Notes under the pieces: model-generated
What the model was told of the DNA's origin: nothing
The model's database searches: none
Seen by the model: the letters and a program-made list of their open reading frames with translations, nothing else
Made by a program: the position numbers and the translations under genes
Part shown: in pieces, positions 19,719-27,929 of the stretch
Layout: each line of letters opens with the position of its first letter
Position numbering within the stretch: position 1 is the first letter of the stretch
Assembly (NCBI GenBank): GCA_963761015.1
Contig: CAVXFL010000019.1
Span: 62,001 to 126,000, forward strand
Source of the DNA: CAVXFL01 sp963761015
Lineage (GTDB): Bacteria; Pseudomonadota; Alphaproteobacteria; Acetobacterales; Acetobacteraceae
DNA length: 64,000 bases
Direction: 5' to 3'

Positions 19719-19922
19719 GTGCAAGTTCTCGTACGCGACAACAACGTCGACCAGGCGCTGAAGGCGCTCAAGAAGAAGATGCAGCGGGAGGGAATTTTCC
19801 GCGAAATGAAGCTGCGCCGGCATTACGAGAAGCCGTCGGAGCGCCGGGCCCGCGAAGGGGCCGAGGCGGTGCGCCGCGCCCGCAAGCTGGAGCGCAAGCG
19901 CCTGGAGCGCGAGGGTTTCTAG
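19719..19922 (+). CDS. rpsU: 30S ribosomal protein S21
   Basis: This 67-residue basic protein, from a GTG start at 19,719, reads VQVLVRDNNVDQALKALKKK at its start and then REMKLRRHYEKPSERR, the invariant S21 signature. The C-terminus is Arg/Lys-rich and presumably contacts 16S rRNA in the small subunit. A ribosome-binding site (AGGAGAAGG) precedes the GTG. Its position divergent from def-COQ9 is the conserved alphaproteobacterial arrangement. Confidence 0.95.
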   Translation: MQVLVRDNNVDQALKALKKKMQREGIFREMKLRRHYEKPSERRAREGAEAVRRARKLERKRLEREGF

Positions 19923-19925
19923 GCT

Positions 19926-20541
19926 CTACGCCGATCCTCCTGGGTTCAGCGTCGCCGCGATCAGGTCGGCCATTTGTGAGCCGTGCGGATCGCCCGAGCG
20001 GCGCAGCGCGGCGATCACGCCCAGCCGGTCGGCCTGGGGCCGGTTCTGACTGGTTTTCCATTTCGCTTCGACGCGTTCCGGCGCCAAGGTGAACGCCCGT
20101 ATGCCGGCGATCATGCCGGCACGGTAGCTTTCCGGCAGCGCGTCGAGATCGAAGTCCGCGTCGTGCGCGCCGAGCGCCCGCAGCATCGCCGCGACCTGCT
20201 CGCCGTCGGCGAGCGGGCACAGCCGCCCGGTCACATGCACCGCCGCATAGTTCCAGGTCGGCACGGCGGGACCGGTGCGGTACCAGGACGGCGAGATGTA
20301 GGCGTGCGGTCCCTCGGAACACCGCCAGCGCCTCGCCCCCATCCAGTGCTGCGCATTGCGGATTGGCCGCCGCGAGGTGGCCCGAGAGCACGAAACCCTC
20401 CGCTGCTTCGGTGACCACGAACGGAATGTGCGAGATTTCCAGGCCGCGACGTGTCGTGATCAGCAGCCCGAACGGATTGGCCCGGATCAGCCCGACGATG
20501 CGGGCGTGGTCGGTCTCGGCGAAGGCGCTGGGAACGTACAT
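19926..20541 (-). pseudogene. FMN-binding negative transcriptional regulator, PaiB-like (one frameshift)
   Basis: The first frame, from ATG at 20,541, encodes MYVPSAFAETDHARIVGLIR and the split-barrel core to AVFRG. A shift near 20,310 moves into the frame that continues with GPHAYISPSWYRTGPAVPTWNYAAVHV, quoted here as PHAYISPSWY and VPTWNYAAVHV, the diagnostic PaiB region. It ends at 19,926. Removing one base (an A between GGG and CC on the coding strand) joins them into about 205 residues, the normal size. Family members bind FMN and are annotated as repressors of sporulation or protease genes in Bacillus; the role here is unknown. Confidence 0.8.
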
Positions 20542-20592
20542 GGAATCTCCCGTATCATGGCGGCGCGCCGAAGCGAATGTTCCGGAGGGGCC

Positions 20593-21154
20593 ATGGCGAA
20601 GCGGCTCGCGCGTTCTCTCGCGGTCGGATCAACGGTGATGCTTCTCGGCCTCGCTGTCGCCCCCGCCTGGGCGGGCGAGGTTCCACGGGTGGAAATCGTG
20701 GCGTTCGGCCTCTATTCGCGCAGCCTGGAGATGGGGCCGCTGCCGGCGAAATACCGCCAGAACAGCATCGTCGAGGTCGCGCTGATGGGCATGCCGCGCC
20801 TGCTTCGCCAGACCGATCACATCGTCGCCCGGCCGTGCGGGCGGTTCGGCGTGCAGTACCCGGGCCGCCAATTTCGCGCCGCGCCAATCGGCGGTGGCCG
20901 AGGTGCGCGTCGATCACCCGATGCTGACGCGGCCGGACGGGCGGCATTCGACCGTGGACACCTATCAGGTTCCGCTCGGCGCCGGGGTCGGCTGGACCGG
21001 CTTCGACTTCAACCAGCCCTGGGAGATGGCCCCGGGCACCTGGACGTTTTCGTTGCTGTACGACGGCCAGGTGGTCGCCAGCCAGACGTTCGACGTCGCC
21101 GCCGCCCCGCCCGAGGCGGGTGCGCCGAAGAGTTGCGTTCTGCCGGTGGCCTGA
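20593..21154 (+). pseudogene. Secreted protein of unknown function, DUF3859-like (one frameshift)
   Basis: ATG at 20,593 follows GGAGGGG and encodes a signal peptide (MAKRLARSLAVGSTVMLLGL, cleavage near APAWAG). A beta-rich domain follows, with VEIVAFGLYSRSLEMG. The frame shifts near 20,860; one extra C in TACCCGGG explains it. It continues as AEVRVDHPMLTRPDG, then WTGFDFNQPWEM and TWTFSLLYDGQVVASQTF to the stop at 21,154. The repaired product of about 187 residues resembles DUF3859 proteins, which I name with limited confidence. It is expected in the periplasm. Confidence 0.65.
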
Positions 21155-21181
21155 GCCGCGGCTATCGGCGCCGTTGTCAAC

Positions 21182-21574
21182 TCACCGCGGCCGCGGCTTG
21201 CGGGCGACCACGATGCCGGGTCGGGAAGCCGCGGCCGGTTTCGCCGCTCGCGTGCCACGGCGCGCCGGACCCGAGGCAACCTCCGGCAAAGTCTGTTCCG
21301 TGCGAAAGAAGTCGCGCCACGGATCGCGCTTCGGTCGATCAAGACGCTCCGGGATCGTCTTGATCGTGAAGCCGGCCGGATCGAGTTGCGGCGTCACCTC
21401 CCGCCAGGCGAGCGGGGTCGCCGCCGTGGCGCCCGGCCGGGCGCGCGGGCAATACGAGCCGATCGCCCGGTTCCGCCCGGCCGCTTCGGGTGGCGGTTCG
21501 GGCGTGACCGCGAAATCGCGCTTCACCTGGTAGGCGCGAAGCTCGGTGCCGCTCTGGCTGGCGGGTTTCGGCAT
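21182..21574 (-). pseudogene. ligD: Remnant of ATP-dependent DNA ligase LigD with large internal deletion
   Basis: ATG at 21,574 opens MPKPASQSGTELRAYQVKRDF and then VTPEPP, resembling the first residues of LigD, the non-homologous end-joining ligase. Instead of the phosphoesterase and ligase domains, the frame jumps within about 15 residues to IGSYCPRARPGATAATPLAW and then LDPAGFTIKTIPERL and DPWRDFF, the end of the LigD polymerase domain. A basic tail follows. The family is normally over 800 residues; only about 130 remain. The enzyme must be non-functional. I infer a deletion of more than 2 kb with the frame kept. No ku gene is in the window. Confidence 0.6.
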
Positions 21575-21611
21575 GGTTCGCCAACGTTCGGGGCCGGCGC
21601 GGCGTTCAGGG

Positions 21612-21678
21612 CGCATCGACGATGGGCGTATCGACGATGGGCGCATCGACCATGGGCGTATCGACCATGGCGTATCGA
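21612..21678. repeat. 15-bp tandem minisatellite, about 4.5 units
   Basis: The units alternate GCATCGACGATGGGC, GTATCGACGATGGGC, GCATCGACCATGGGC and a shortened GTATCGACCATGGC, then a partial copy. They lie just upstream of the ligD remnant. On the minus strand they could be translated as repeated IRPSSMRP-like units if translation began at 21,727. Confidence 0.85.
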
Positions 21679-21800
21679 CCCGCCCCGGTTCGCGTTGTGA
21701 GGCGAAACCGGGAGAGCGCGGCTTCAACTAGCGGAGGGGCGCGAACCGGGCCGCGCGCCCGTGGTTAGCGCGGCACCAACCCACCAACCGGAGCCCGCCC

Positions 21801-22676
21801 ATGCCGCAAGAAACCGATACCAGCCGCGCGACGCCGCCGCAGCCCCGGCAGCAACAGCGCCCGCCCGGGCACACCGACGAGATGGCGCCCCAGCCGGATC
21901 ACGGCGAGCACTCCTACAAAGGCTGCGGCCGGCTGGCGGGCAAGGCGGCGCTCATCACCGGGGCGGATTCCGGCATCGGCCGCGCCGTCGCCATCGCCTT
22001 CGCGCGCGAGGGCGCGGACGTGCTGATCTCCTACCTGAGCGAGCACGAGGACGCGAAGGAAACCCACCGCTGGGTCGAGCAGGCCGGACAGCGCGGGATC
22101 TGCGTGCCCGGCGACATCGCGGAGGAAGCGCATTGCCGCGCGTTGGTGGAGCGGGTCGTGCGCGAGTTCGGCCGGCTCGACATCCTGGTGAACAATGCCG
22201 CGCTCCAGCGCACGCACGAGAGCATCGCGGAGATCAGCTCCGCGGAGTGGGATGCGGACGTTCCGCACCAACGTTTATGCCATGTTCTGGCTGTGCCAGG
22301 CGGCGATCCCGCACATGCAGCCGGGTGCTGCGATCGTGAACACCAGTTCGATCAACGCGAAGAGCCCGAGCCCGAGTCTGCTGGGCCTATGCGACGACGA
22401 AGGGCGCGATCGCGAACTTCACCGCCGGGCTGGCGCGAACTGGTAGCCGAGCGGGGCATTCGCGTGAACGCGGTCGCCCCGGGCCCGATCTGGACGCCGC
22501 TGATTCCCTCGACGATGCCGCCGGACCACGTCGAGAGCTTCGGCAAGAACACCCCGCTCGGCCGTGCCGGCCAACCGGCCGAACTGGCGGCCGCGTACGT
22601 GCTGCTGGCCTCGGACGAGGCGAGCTACATCACCGGCGCGCTGCTGCCCGTAACGGGCGGGCGGCCGATGCTGTAG
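21801..22676 (+). pseudogene. SDR oxidoreductase of the general-stress YhdF/YghA type (three frameshifts)
   Basis: The protein opens with a Gln/Pro-rich leader (QQQRPPGHTDEMAPQPDHGE) and then the SDR core: LITGADSGIGRA, VNNAALQ, and, after frame changes, NTSSINAKSPSPSLLGYATTK as NTSSINA plus YATTK. The C-terminus reads GIRVNAVAPGPIWTPLIPST and ends at LPVTGGRPML. Shifts lie near 22,256, 22,386 and 22,435. Each is explained by one extra base and together they restore about 290 residues. The DEMxPxPDHGE leader is typical of glucose-1-dehydrogenase-like stress SDRs, often found near DNA-repair ligases as here. Confidence 0.82.
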
Positions 22677-22835
22677 GACGGCGTGTAGCGTCTCGCGAAA
22701 TCACGAACCCCCTAGTTCGCGCCTATAGACGAAGCCCATCGTACCATTGCATTATCCGCCTGAACTCGCCCGGCGGTAGTGGCAACTTGCGCGAGACGCG
22801 TGCCGCGCGTGGGCTGGAAAAGGAGACGCGGCGCC

Positions 22836-24182
22836 ATGGGGGAGATTCCGGCTTTGGCCTCGATGGACGCCGCGGCGGCGATCCCGGCCACCCACGCCGC
22901 CGTCGCCATGCCGGCGAGCGGCCCTCGCCTGATCGTGGTCGCGTGGATCATCGAGATCGTCGTCATCCTGATCGGATTCATGCTGGCGCTGTTCGCCGGG
23001 GTGGAGCACGCGCCGGCGGGATTCATCACGGCGGTCTCGGCCGCCGCGCCGTTCGCGGCCGGCGCCGTCGTGGAAATGTCGCGCATCCCGCTGGTCGAGG
23101 GCGCCTTTTCCGTCGAGGGCCGACTCTGGCGAAGCATCGCCATAGGCCTGATTCTGCTGTTCGGCGCGCTCACCTTCAACAACCTGCTGTTCGGGTTCGA
23201 GCGCGCGTTCAACCTGCGCATCGCGCAAGTACGCGAGGCCGAGATAGGTGTCATCAACTGGCAGTCGACGGTCGGCAATCTCGAACGGAAAATGCAGGAT
23301 CTCGTCTCGCAGCGGGGTGAACTGGAACGCCAGCTCAGCACACTGCGCAGCGAGGCCGGGGGCGCGGAGGCACTTGCCGCCACCGATATCGCCGGCGCCA
23401 GCAAGGATATCCAGCAGATCCGCGCCTTCGAGAATTCCCGGATCGAAGCCATCGAGCGCGAGCGGGAAACCATGCTCAAGCGCCAGGAGAAGGAACGCAA
23501 CCAGGCCTTTTACGCCTGCCGCCGGCATCACCGTTGCCGGTTGACCGCGCTTTCCATTCGGCATCGGCGGGAGCTGGCGGTGCTGGACAAGGTGCTGAAT
23601 GAACAGCAGGCCGGCATGTACAAGCGCATCAACTCCATCAGTGCCACGCGCGGCGAGGCGAGAAGGGAGCGCAATGATTCGATCGCGCAGGTGAACGGCC
23701 AGGTCAGGCAGGTGGATGCGTCGCTGCAAAGGGTCAGAACCGACATCGCCGGCACCGAGTCGCAGCTGAACAGCGGGCGCAACGAATTGCGCGACGCCGA
23801 AACCGCGCTGGTCGGCGCGCGGCAGGGCTCGCAGATGCATCGCCTCGCCAAGATCGTGTTTGGGCAGGAGGACGACGCCGCGGCGGAACGCATGCTCGGC
23901 TGGTTCGCCGCGATCGCGGCGGCGGTGCTGGCCATGGCGGGCACCGGGCTGGCGGCGGTGTATTTCCGCACCAAGATGAAAATCCCCGCCGAACTCGCGG
24001 CCGCGCGCCAGCGGAACGAGCAGCTCGGCCGCGCTTTCCTGGGCTTCGTCGAGCGCCTGCGCGATCGCGCCCTGCGCGGATGGAAGATCATGCCTGGCAT
24101 GAAACAACCGGGCGGACGTCCGGCGTGGGACGTTTTGCAAGAAGAGCACGAGGTCGTCGGCGGGCGCGCCGATCCGCACTGA
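22836..24182 (+). CDS. Membrane protein with long periplasmic or cytosolic coiled coil, unknown function
   Basis: This 448-residue protein (ATG at 22,836, ribosome-binding site AAAGGAG) has three hydrophobic helices in the first 120 residues: WIIEIVVILIGFMLALFAGV, AVSAAAPFAAGAVV and IAIGLILLFGALTFNNLLFG. A charged heptad-like region of about 220 residues follows, with repeated Glu/Arg/Gln (NLERKMQDLVSQRGELERQL and similar). A fourth helix lies near residue 360 (MLGWFAAIAAAVLAMAGTGL), then a basic tail. The topology suggests a scaffold or sensor anchored at both ends. I recognise no domain. A CRRHHRCR motif interrupts the coiled coil. Confidence 0.7.
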   Translation: MGEIPALASMDAAAAIPATHAAVAMPASGPRLIVVAWIIEIVVILIGFMLALFAGVEHAPAGFITAVSAAAPFAAGAVVEMSRIPLVEGAFSVEGRLWRSIAIGLILLFGALTFNNLLFGFERAFNLRIAQVREAEIGVINWQSTVGNLERKMQDLVSQRGELERQLSTLRSEAGGAEALAATDIAGASKDIQQIRAFENSRIEAIERERETMLKRQEKERNQAFYACRRHHRCRLTALSIRHRRELAVLDKVLNEQQAGMYKRINSISATRGEARRERNDSIAQVNGQVRQVDASLQRVRTDIAGTESQLNSGRNELRDAETALVGARQGSQMHRLAKIVFGQEDDAAAERMLGWFAAIAAAVLAMAGTGLAAVYFRTKMKIPAELAAARQRNEQLGRAFLGFVERLRDRALRGWKIMPGMKQPGGRPAWDVLQEEHEVVGGRADPH

Positions 24183-24227
24183 GCGGGCCGGCGCGGAACG
24201 GAAAGCGTAGTGGGGCGGAAACCATGC

Positions 24228-24303
24228 CCTTCCCCGGCGAAAGCCGGGGTCCACCGCGCCGCACGTCGTGCGTCGAAGTGGATTCCGACTTTCGCCGGAA
24301 AGG
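24228..24303. repeat. Dispersed inverted-repeat element (CCCCGGCGAAAGCCGGGG type)
   Basis: The left arm CCTTCCCCGGCGAAAGCC... and right arm TGGATTCCGACTTTCGCCGG... are inverted, imperfect relatives about 25 bases apart. Such elements are widely scattered between genes of GC-rich alphaproteobacteria. It lies in the roughly 290-base gap between the coiled-coil protein and the first PQQ dehydrogenase. Confidence 0.6.
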
Positions 24304-24471
24304 GGCTTTTATATCGCCGAGCGCGTGGGTCGACAAAGGATCACTTGGCGCATTATTTGGAGGCAGCGATCCTGAGCCGGTGAGCTGGGCCGAACCCTGT
24401 CGCCTTTTCCTTCCCTCGGCGCGGTTGCGCCGCCAGCCCCACGCCGATGCATCCCGGGCCAAAGGACTGAA

Positions 24472-26360
24472 GTGAAGTTAGCCGCGATACGAAAGACGTT
24501 GCTCGCGGGCGGCGTTGCCGTCGGATTGCTCGCCGTCGCGGCCGTGGCGCTGCGACACAGCGCGGCGCCGGTCGATTCCGCGCTGTTCTCGGTCGTTTCC
24601 AAGGCCCATGCCCTGAAGGCGTCTGTCGGTGGGCGGCGCCGGGTGAGCGGCGGTTATTACCTCGGCCGCATCGCGGTCGAACCGTTCGCTCCCGTGCAAC
24701 TCGACGGCACCACGCTGGCGAAGGCGGATCGGGATGCGAACGACTGGGTGATGTACCACGGCAGCTATAAATCCTGGCACTACAGCCCGCTCGACCAGAT
24801 CACCGTCGCCAACGTCAAGCATCTCGATGTGGCCTGGCTGCATGTGCCCGGCGCGAGCCCGCATGGCGGCATCCAATCGTTTCCGCTCGCCATCGGCGGC
24901 CGGGTCTATTACAGCATTGCCTACGACCAGATTTGGGCGCTGGACGGCGCGACCGGCCCGCCATTGGGAGGTTCAAGCCAAAACTGGACGAAGCACTCGC
25001 CGATGCGACGCCGTATCAGCCGTAGAATCGTGGCCTCGCCGCGGGCTACGGCAAGCTGACATCGGAACCGTCGACGGACGGCTGATCGCCGTCGACATGC
25101 GCAGCGGCGAACCCGTTTGGGACACGCGGCTGATCAACCCGAAGCTGGGTGTTAAGGGCTTCACCGGCGCGCCGCTCGTCGTCAAGGACAAGGTCATTAT
25201 CGGCGACAACGGCGGCGAGCAGGCCGGATGCTGCGGGCCGATCTTCGGCGTGGACGCTGAGAGCGGCAGGAAAATCTGGCAATTCGACACGATTGGCGGC
25301 GATGCGCGCTCGCTGGCGAGTTGGGGCAACGCGAGCTGGAAGACCGGCGGCGGCGGCGGGTGGATGACCGGCAGGTACGATGCCGACACGAACACGGTGT
25401 TTTGGGGCACGGCCAATGCGGCGCCCGATCACGACTCCGGGGCCCGGCCCGGCGACAACCTGTACACCTCCGGAGTGATCGCGCTCGATCCCGATACCGG
25501 CCGGCTGAAATCGTATTTCCAGGAGGTGCCGCACGACGATTGGGACTTCGATGGCGCGGTGGGCGAGTTCGTGATGCTCGACCGCGCCGGCCAACATCTC
25601 GTCGCCCACGCCAACAAGGACGGCTTCGTTTACGTTATGACCGGATCCCAGCCGCATTCCGTTAAAGATTGTGAACGTCTGGCGGCTTGACGAAACGCTG
25701 ACTTTCGCCGATGGGGTCGATCCGCATACCGGGCGGTTGATCGGCCGGCACGATATCCCGATCGGCAAGCGCGAGACGGTGTGTCCGGCAGTGGGCGACG
25801 GGGCGGTTACCTGGATCAGCGGCAGCTACGATCCCGATACAGGGCTTTACTACAAAGCCGTGCAGGAGTGGTGCGATGTGCTGGAGGCGCAACATCTCCC
25901 CAAGCCGCCCGACTATTCCGGCCAAGTGTATCTGAGCGCCACCTATTCGCCGATCGCTCCGCCAGGACACCGCGCGGCGTATGGCCATATCAACGCGGTC
26001 GACCCGGTCAGCGGCAAGAAAGCCTGGGAGGTGGTCTACAAGTATCCGATCATGGCGAGCCTGCTCTCGACCAAGGGCGGGTTGCTGTTCGTGCCGCGCC
26101 CCGACGGCATGCTGGCGGCGCTGGACGCCAAAACCGGCCGCAAACTTTGGTCGCACAACGACGGCATCGGTCACGATGGAGGCATCATCTCCTATGCGGT
26201 GAACGGCAAGCAGTTCATCGCCGTCACAACCGGCTGGGGCCATTTCGAAGCGCAGAACCTCGCATCCCTGTTCGGACAGCCGTTCATCCGTATGCCGACC
26301 GACGCGGGCGCGCTGGTCGTCTACTCGCTTCCCGCTTTCGGCACGCCACGACACCAATGA
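24472..26360 (+). pseudogene. PQQ-dependent dehydrogenase, multiply damaged (copy 1)
   Basis: A GTG start at 24,472 (AAAGGACTGA upstream) opens a signal-anchor and then the quinoprotein beta-propeller: WVMYHGSYKSWHYSPLDQI, AVDMRSGEPVWDTRL, AGCCGP (adjacent-cysteine disulfide typical of PQQ enzymes), WGNASWKTGGGGGW, NLYTSGVIALDPDTG, and a C-terminal half to SLPAFGTPRHQ. The frame is broken near 24,965 and 25,000, by an in-frame TAG near 25,025 where Tyr is expected, near 25,065 (a missing base), and several times near 25,640-25,670. Insertions, deletions and a nonsense codon together are more than elsewhere in the window, so true decay is possible. The intact enzyme would oxidise alcohols or aldoses in the periplasm. 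Confidence 0.8.
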
Positions 26361-26462
26361 GCCGGCAACCAGCGCCGAGTTGGACATCGGCGCTCACTGG
26401 CGGAGCCGTGGTCCGACACTGTCTGCATGCTGGTGCCCTACGATGGCGTTGATCCTTGGTAA

Positions 26463-27161
26463 CTACCGAGGCATCGGAGCTTGCACCTCTCGCTTGAACC
26501 GGACCGTTCGGCCATGTCGTTCGAGCAGAAGCTCGCCATTGACAATCCGCAACGGCGTGGCCCGGAAATCCACCTTGCCGAGGTCATGCGGGTCGAAGCG
26601 AAAGCGGACCGAATAGCCGGAATTTGCATCGAGCCTCAACGGCGCGCTCGCAACCTCAAAGATCGGTAGCACGATGAGGATGCTGGTCGGCGCATCCGCA
26701 GCGCTGAACGGCCAGGAGAGCCCGTCCTCGCTCAACTGCCTTTGCTCGGTGTCCCCGCTCATCTTAGTGATTACCGCAGCGAAATACTGTCTCGATATGC
26801 CGTTCGGAACATCCAGATCGACCCGGAGCAATCCGGGAGTCCCTCTGGCGTGCGAAACCAGGACAACGCGGGGCGCGGTGACCGGATCGCTGGTGAGGAG
26901 GACGCGATCACCATGCAACGCCCATTTACCGGTGGCCTGTTCATCCAGAGCACCATAGGATAACGCGTAGCGAAACCGGCCGTCAGCGCCAAGCTGCAGA
27001 CCGGCGGCGATCTCCATCTGCCGCCCGTCATAAGTGCCGACGAGCGACGCTGGCTGCGCCATCGCCGGCGCGGCAACGGATGCCGTCGCGAGCGCCAACA
27101 GCATGATCGCCCGCAAAAGAACAAGTATTCGCGCATACGGCATCGCAGGGGTCTCGTCCAT
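26463..27161 (-). CDS. Secreted protein of unknown function
   Basis: This 232-residue protein has an N-terminal signal peptide (ILVLLRAIMLLALATASVAA, cleavage probably after PAMAQ). The rest is beta-rich, with LVGTYDGRQMEIAAGLQLGA, FRYALSYGALDEQATGKW and LRIVNGELLLERHGRTVRF. A second ATG at 27,143 (MPYARIL) is an equally good start. The GTYDG opening and the ALDEQATGKWAL element resemble lipocalin-like or TIGR03067-type beta-barrel domains, but I cannot assign a family. It converges on the PQQ dehydrogenase. Confidence 0.65.
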   Translation of the reverse strand: MDETPAMPYARILVLLRAIMLLALATASVAAPAMAQPASLVGTYDGRQMEIAAGLQLGADGRFRYALSYGALDEQATGKWALHGDRVLLTSDPVTAPRVVLVSHARGTPGLLRVDLDVPNGISRQYFAAVITKMSGDTEQRQLSEDGLSWPFSAADAPTSILIVLPIFEVASAPLRLDANSGYSVRFRFDPHDLGKVDFRATPLRIVNGELLLERHGRTVRFKREVQAPMPR

Positions 27162-27395
27162 GTGTGCCTCGCCATAAGCGGGGTTCGCTCGAAGCCGACA
27201 TTCACCGGATTCCTGCGAGCCCGAAGGTGTTGCTTGGCTTTCTGATCTTCCATCCGAGCGAAAGCTCGCGCAAGAAGCCAGACACTACGCGAGGCCAGTC
27301 CGAGGCCGCAGATGACCAAGAAAGGATTTCGATACGGTCTGGAGCTGCCTCGGGTCGTCGTCCGCGCGTAGCCAACACAGGACGAAGCTCCCGGA

Positions 27396-27827
27396 TCAGG
27401 GGCGAAACCACGCCATCTGTGCGCCATCCGGGTCGGTGACCACCATCATGTTCGGTGCCGGGAAGGCCACCCGCAGCTGTCCGCCCCGAAGGAGGCCCGG
27501 CGGCGGGGGGGCGACCGGGGTGCAGCCGACGACGGCCGAGCAGAGCTGCCTGGGTCCCCAATCGGTGAACTGCATAACCAGCAATCCGTTTGCCGGATCG
27601 AACCGATAGGTTCCCGAAATCACCAGTGACACCCCCTGGTGGTTGGTGAACCGCTCGACGATGTGGCCGTTCGGGTCGAGCGCGAGCTGCAGGAACATGC
27701 CGGCCGGCATGTTCCAGTTCAGCTGCCCTTGCCAGTTCCCGAGGATCGACGGTTGCTGCGCGTGCGCCGTCGCAGCCAGGACACCGAGGGCCAGAACCGC
27801 CGCCGCGGTCGAAGCCAAACGCCGCAC
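27396..27827 (-). CDS. Small secreted protein of unknown function
   Basis: A GTG start at 27,827 follows an excellent AGGAGG site. It encodes 143 residues with a clear signal peptide (RRLASTAAAVLALGVLAATA, cut after HAQ). The mature part reads SILGNWQGQLNWNMPAGMF, HIVERFTNHQGVSLVISGTY and ends MVVTDPDGAQMAWFRP, with two cysteines (QLCSAVVGC) that could form a disulfide. It looks like a small periplasmic beta-sheet protein. No family is recognised. Confidence 0.7.
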   Translation of the reverse strand: MRRLASTAAAVLALGVLAATAHAQQPSILGNWQGQLNWNMPAGMFLQLALDPNGHIVERFTNHQGVSLVISGTYRFDPANGLLVMQFTDWGPRQLCSAVVGCTPVAPPPPGLLRGGQLRVAFPAPNMMVVTDPDGAQMAWFRP

Positions 27828-27929
27828 CGGAACCTCCTGCCGAACGCCGCGTCAGCATCGCTCGGCGAGCGAAGCCTGGCAACGCGTTACCGGCCTGGGG
27901 CCGGGCGGTTCGCCGGCGCGCGGCCCGCG

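Noticed and set aside
21727..21800. General-stress (EcfG-type) promoter before the YhdF-like SDR
   Set aside because: GAAC and GTT elements are present, but neither matches GGAAC-N16-17-CGTT well.
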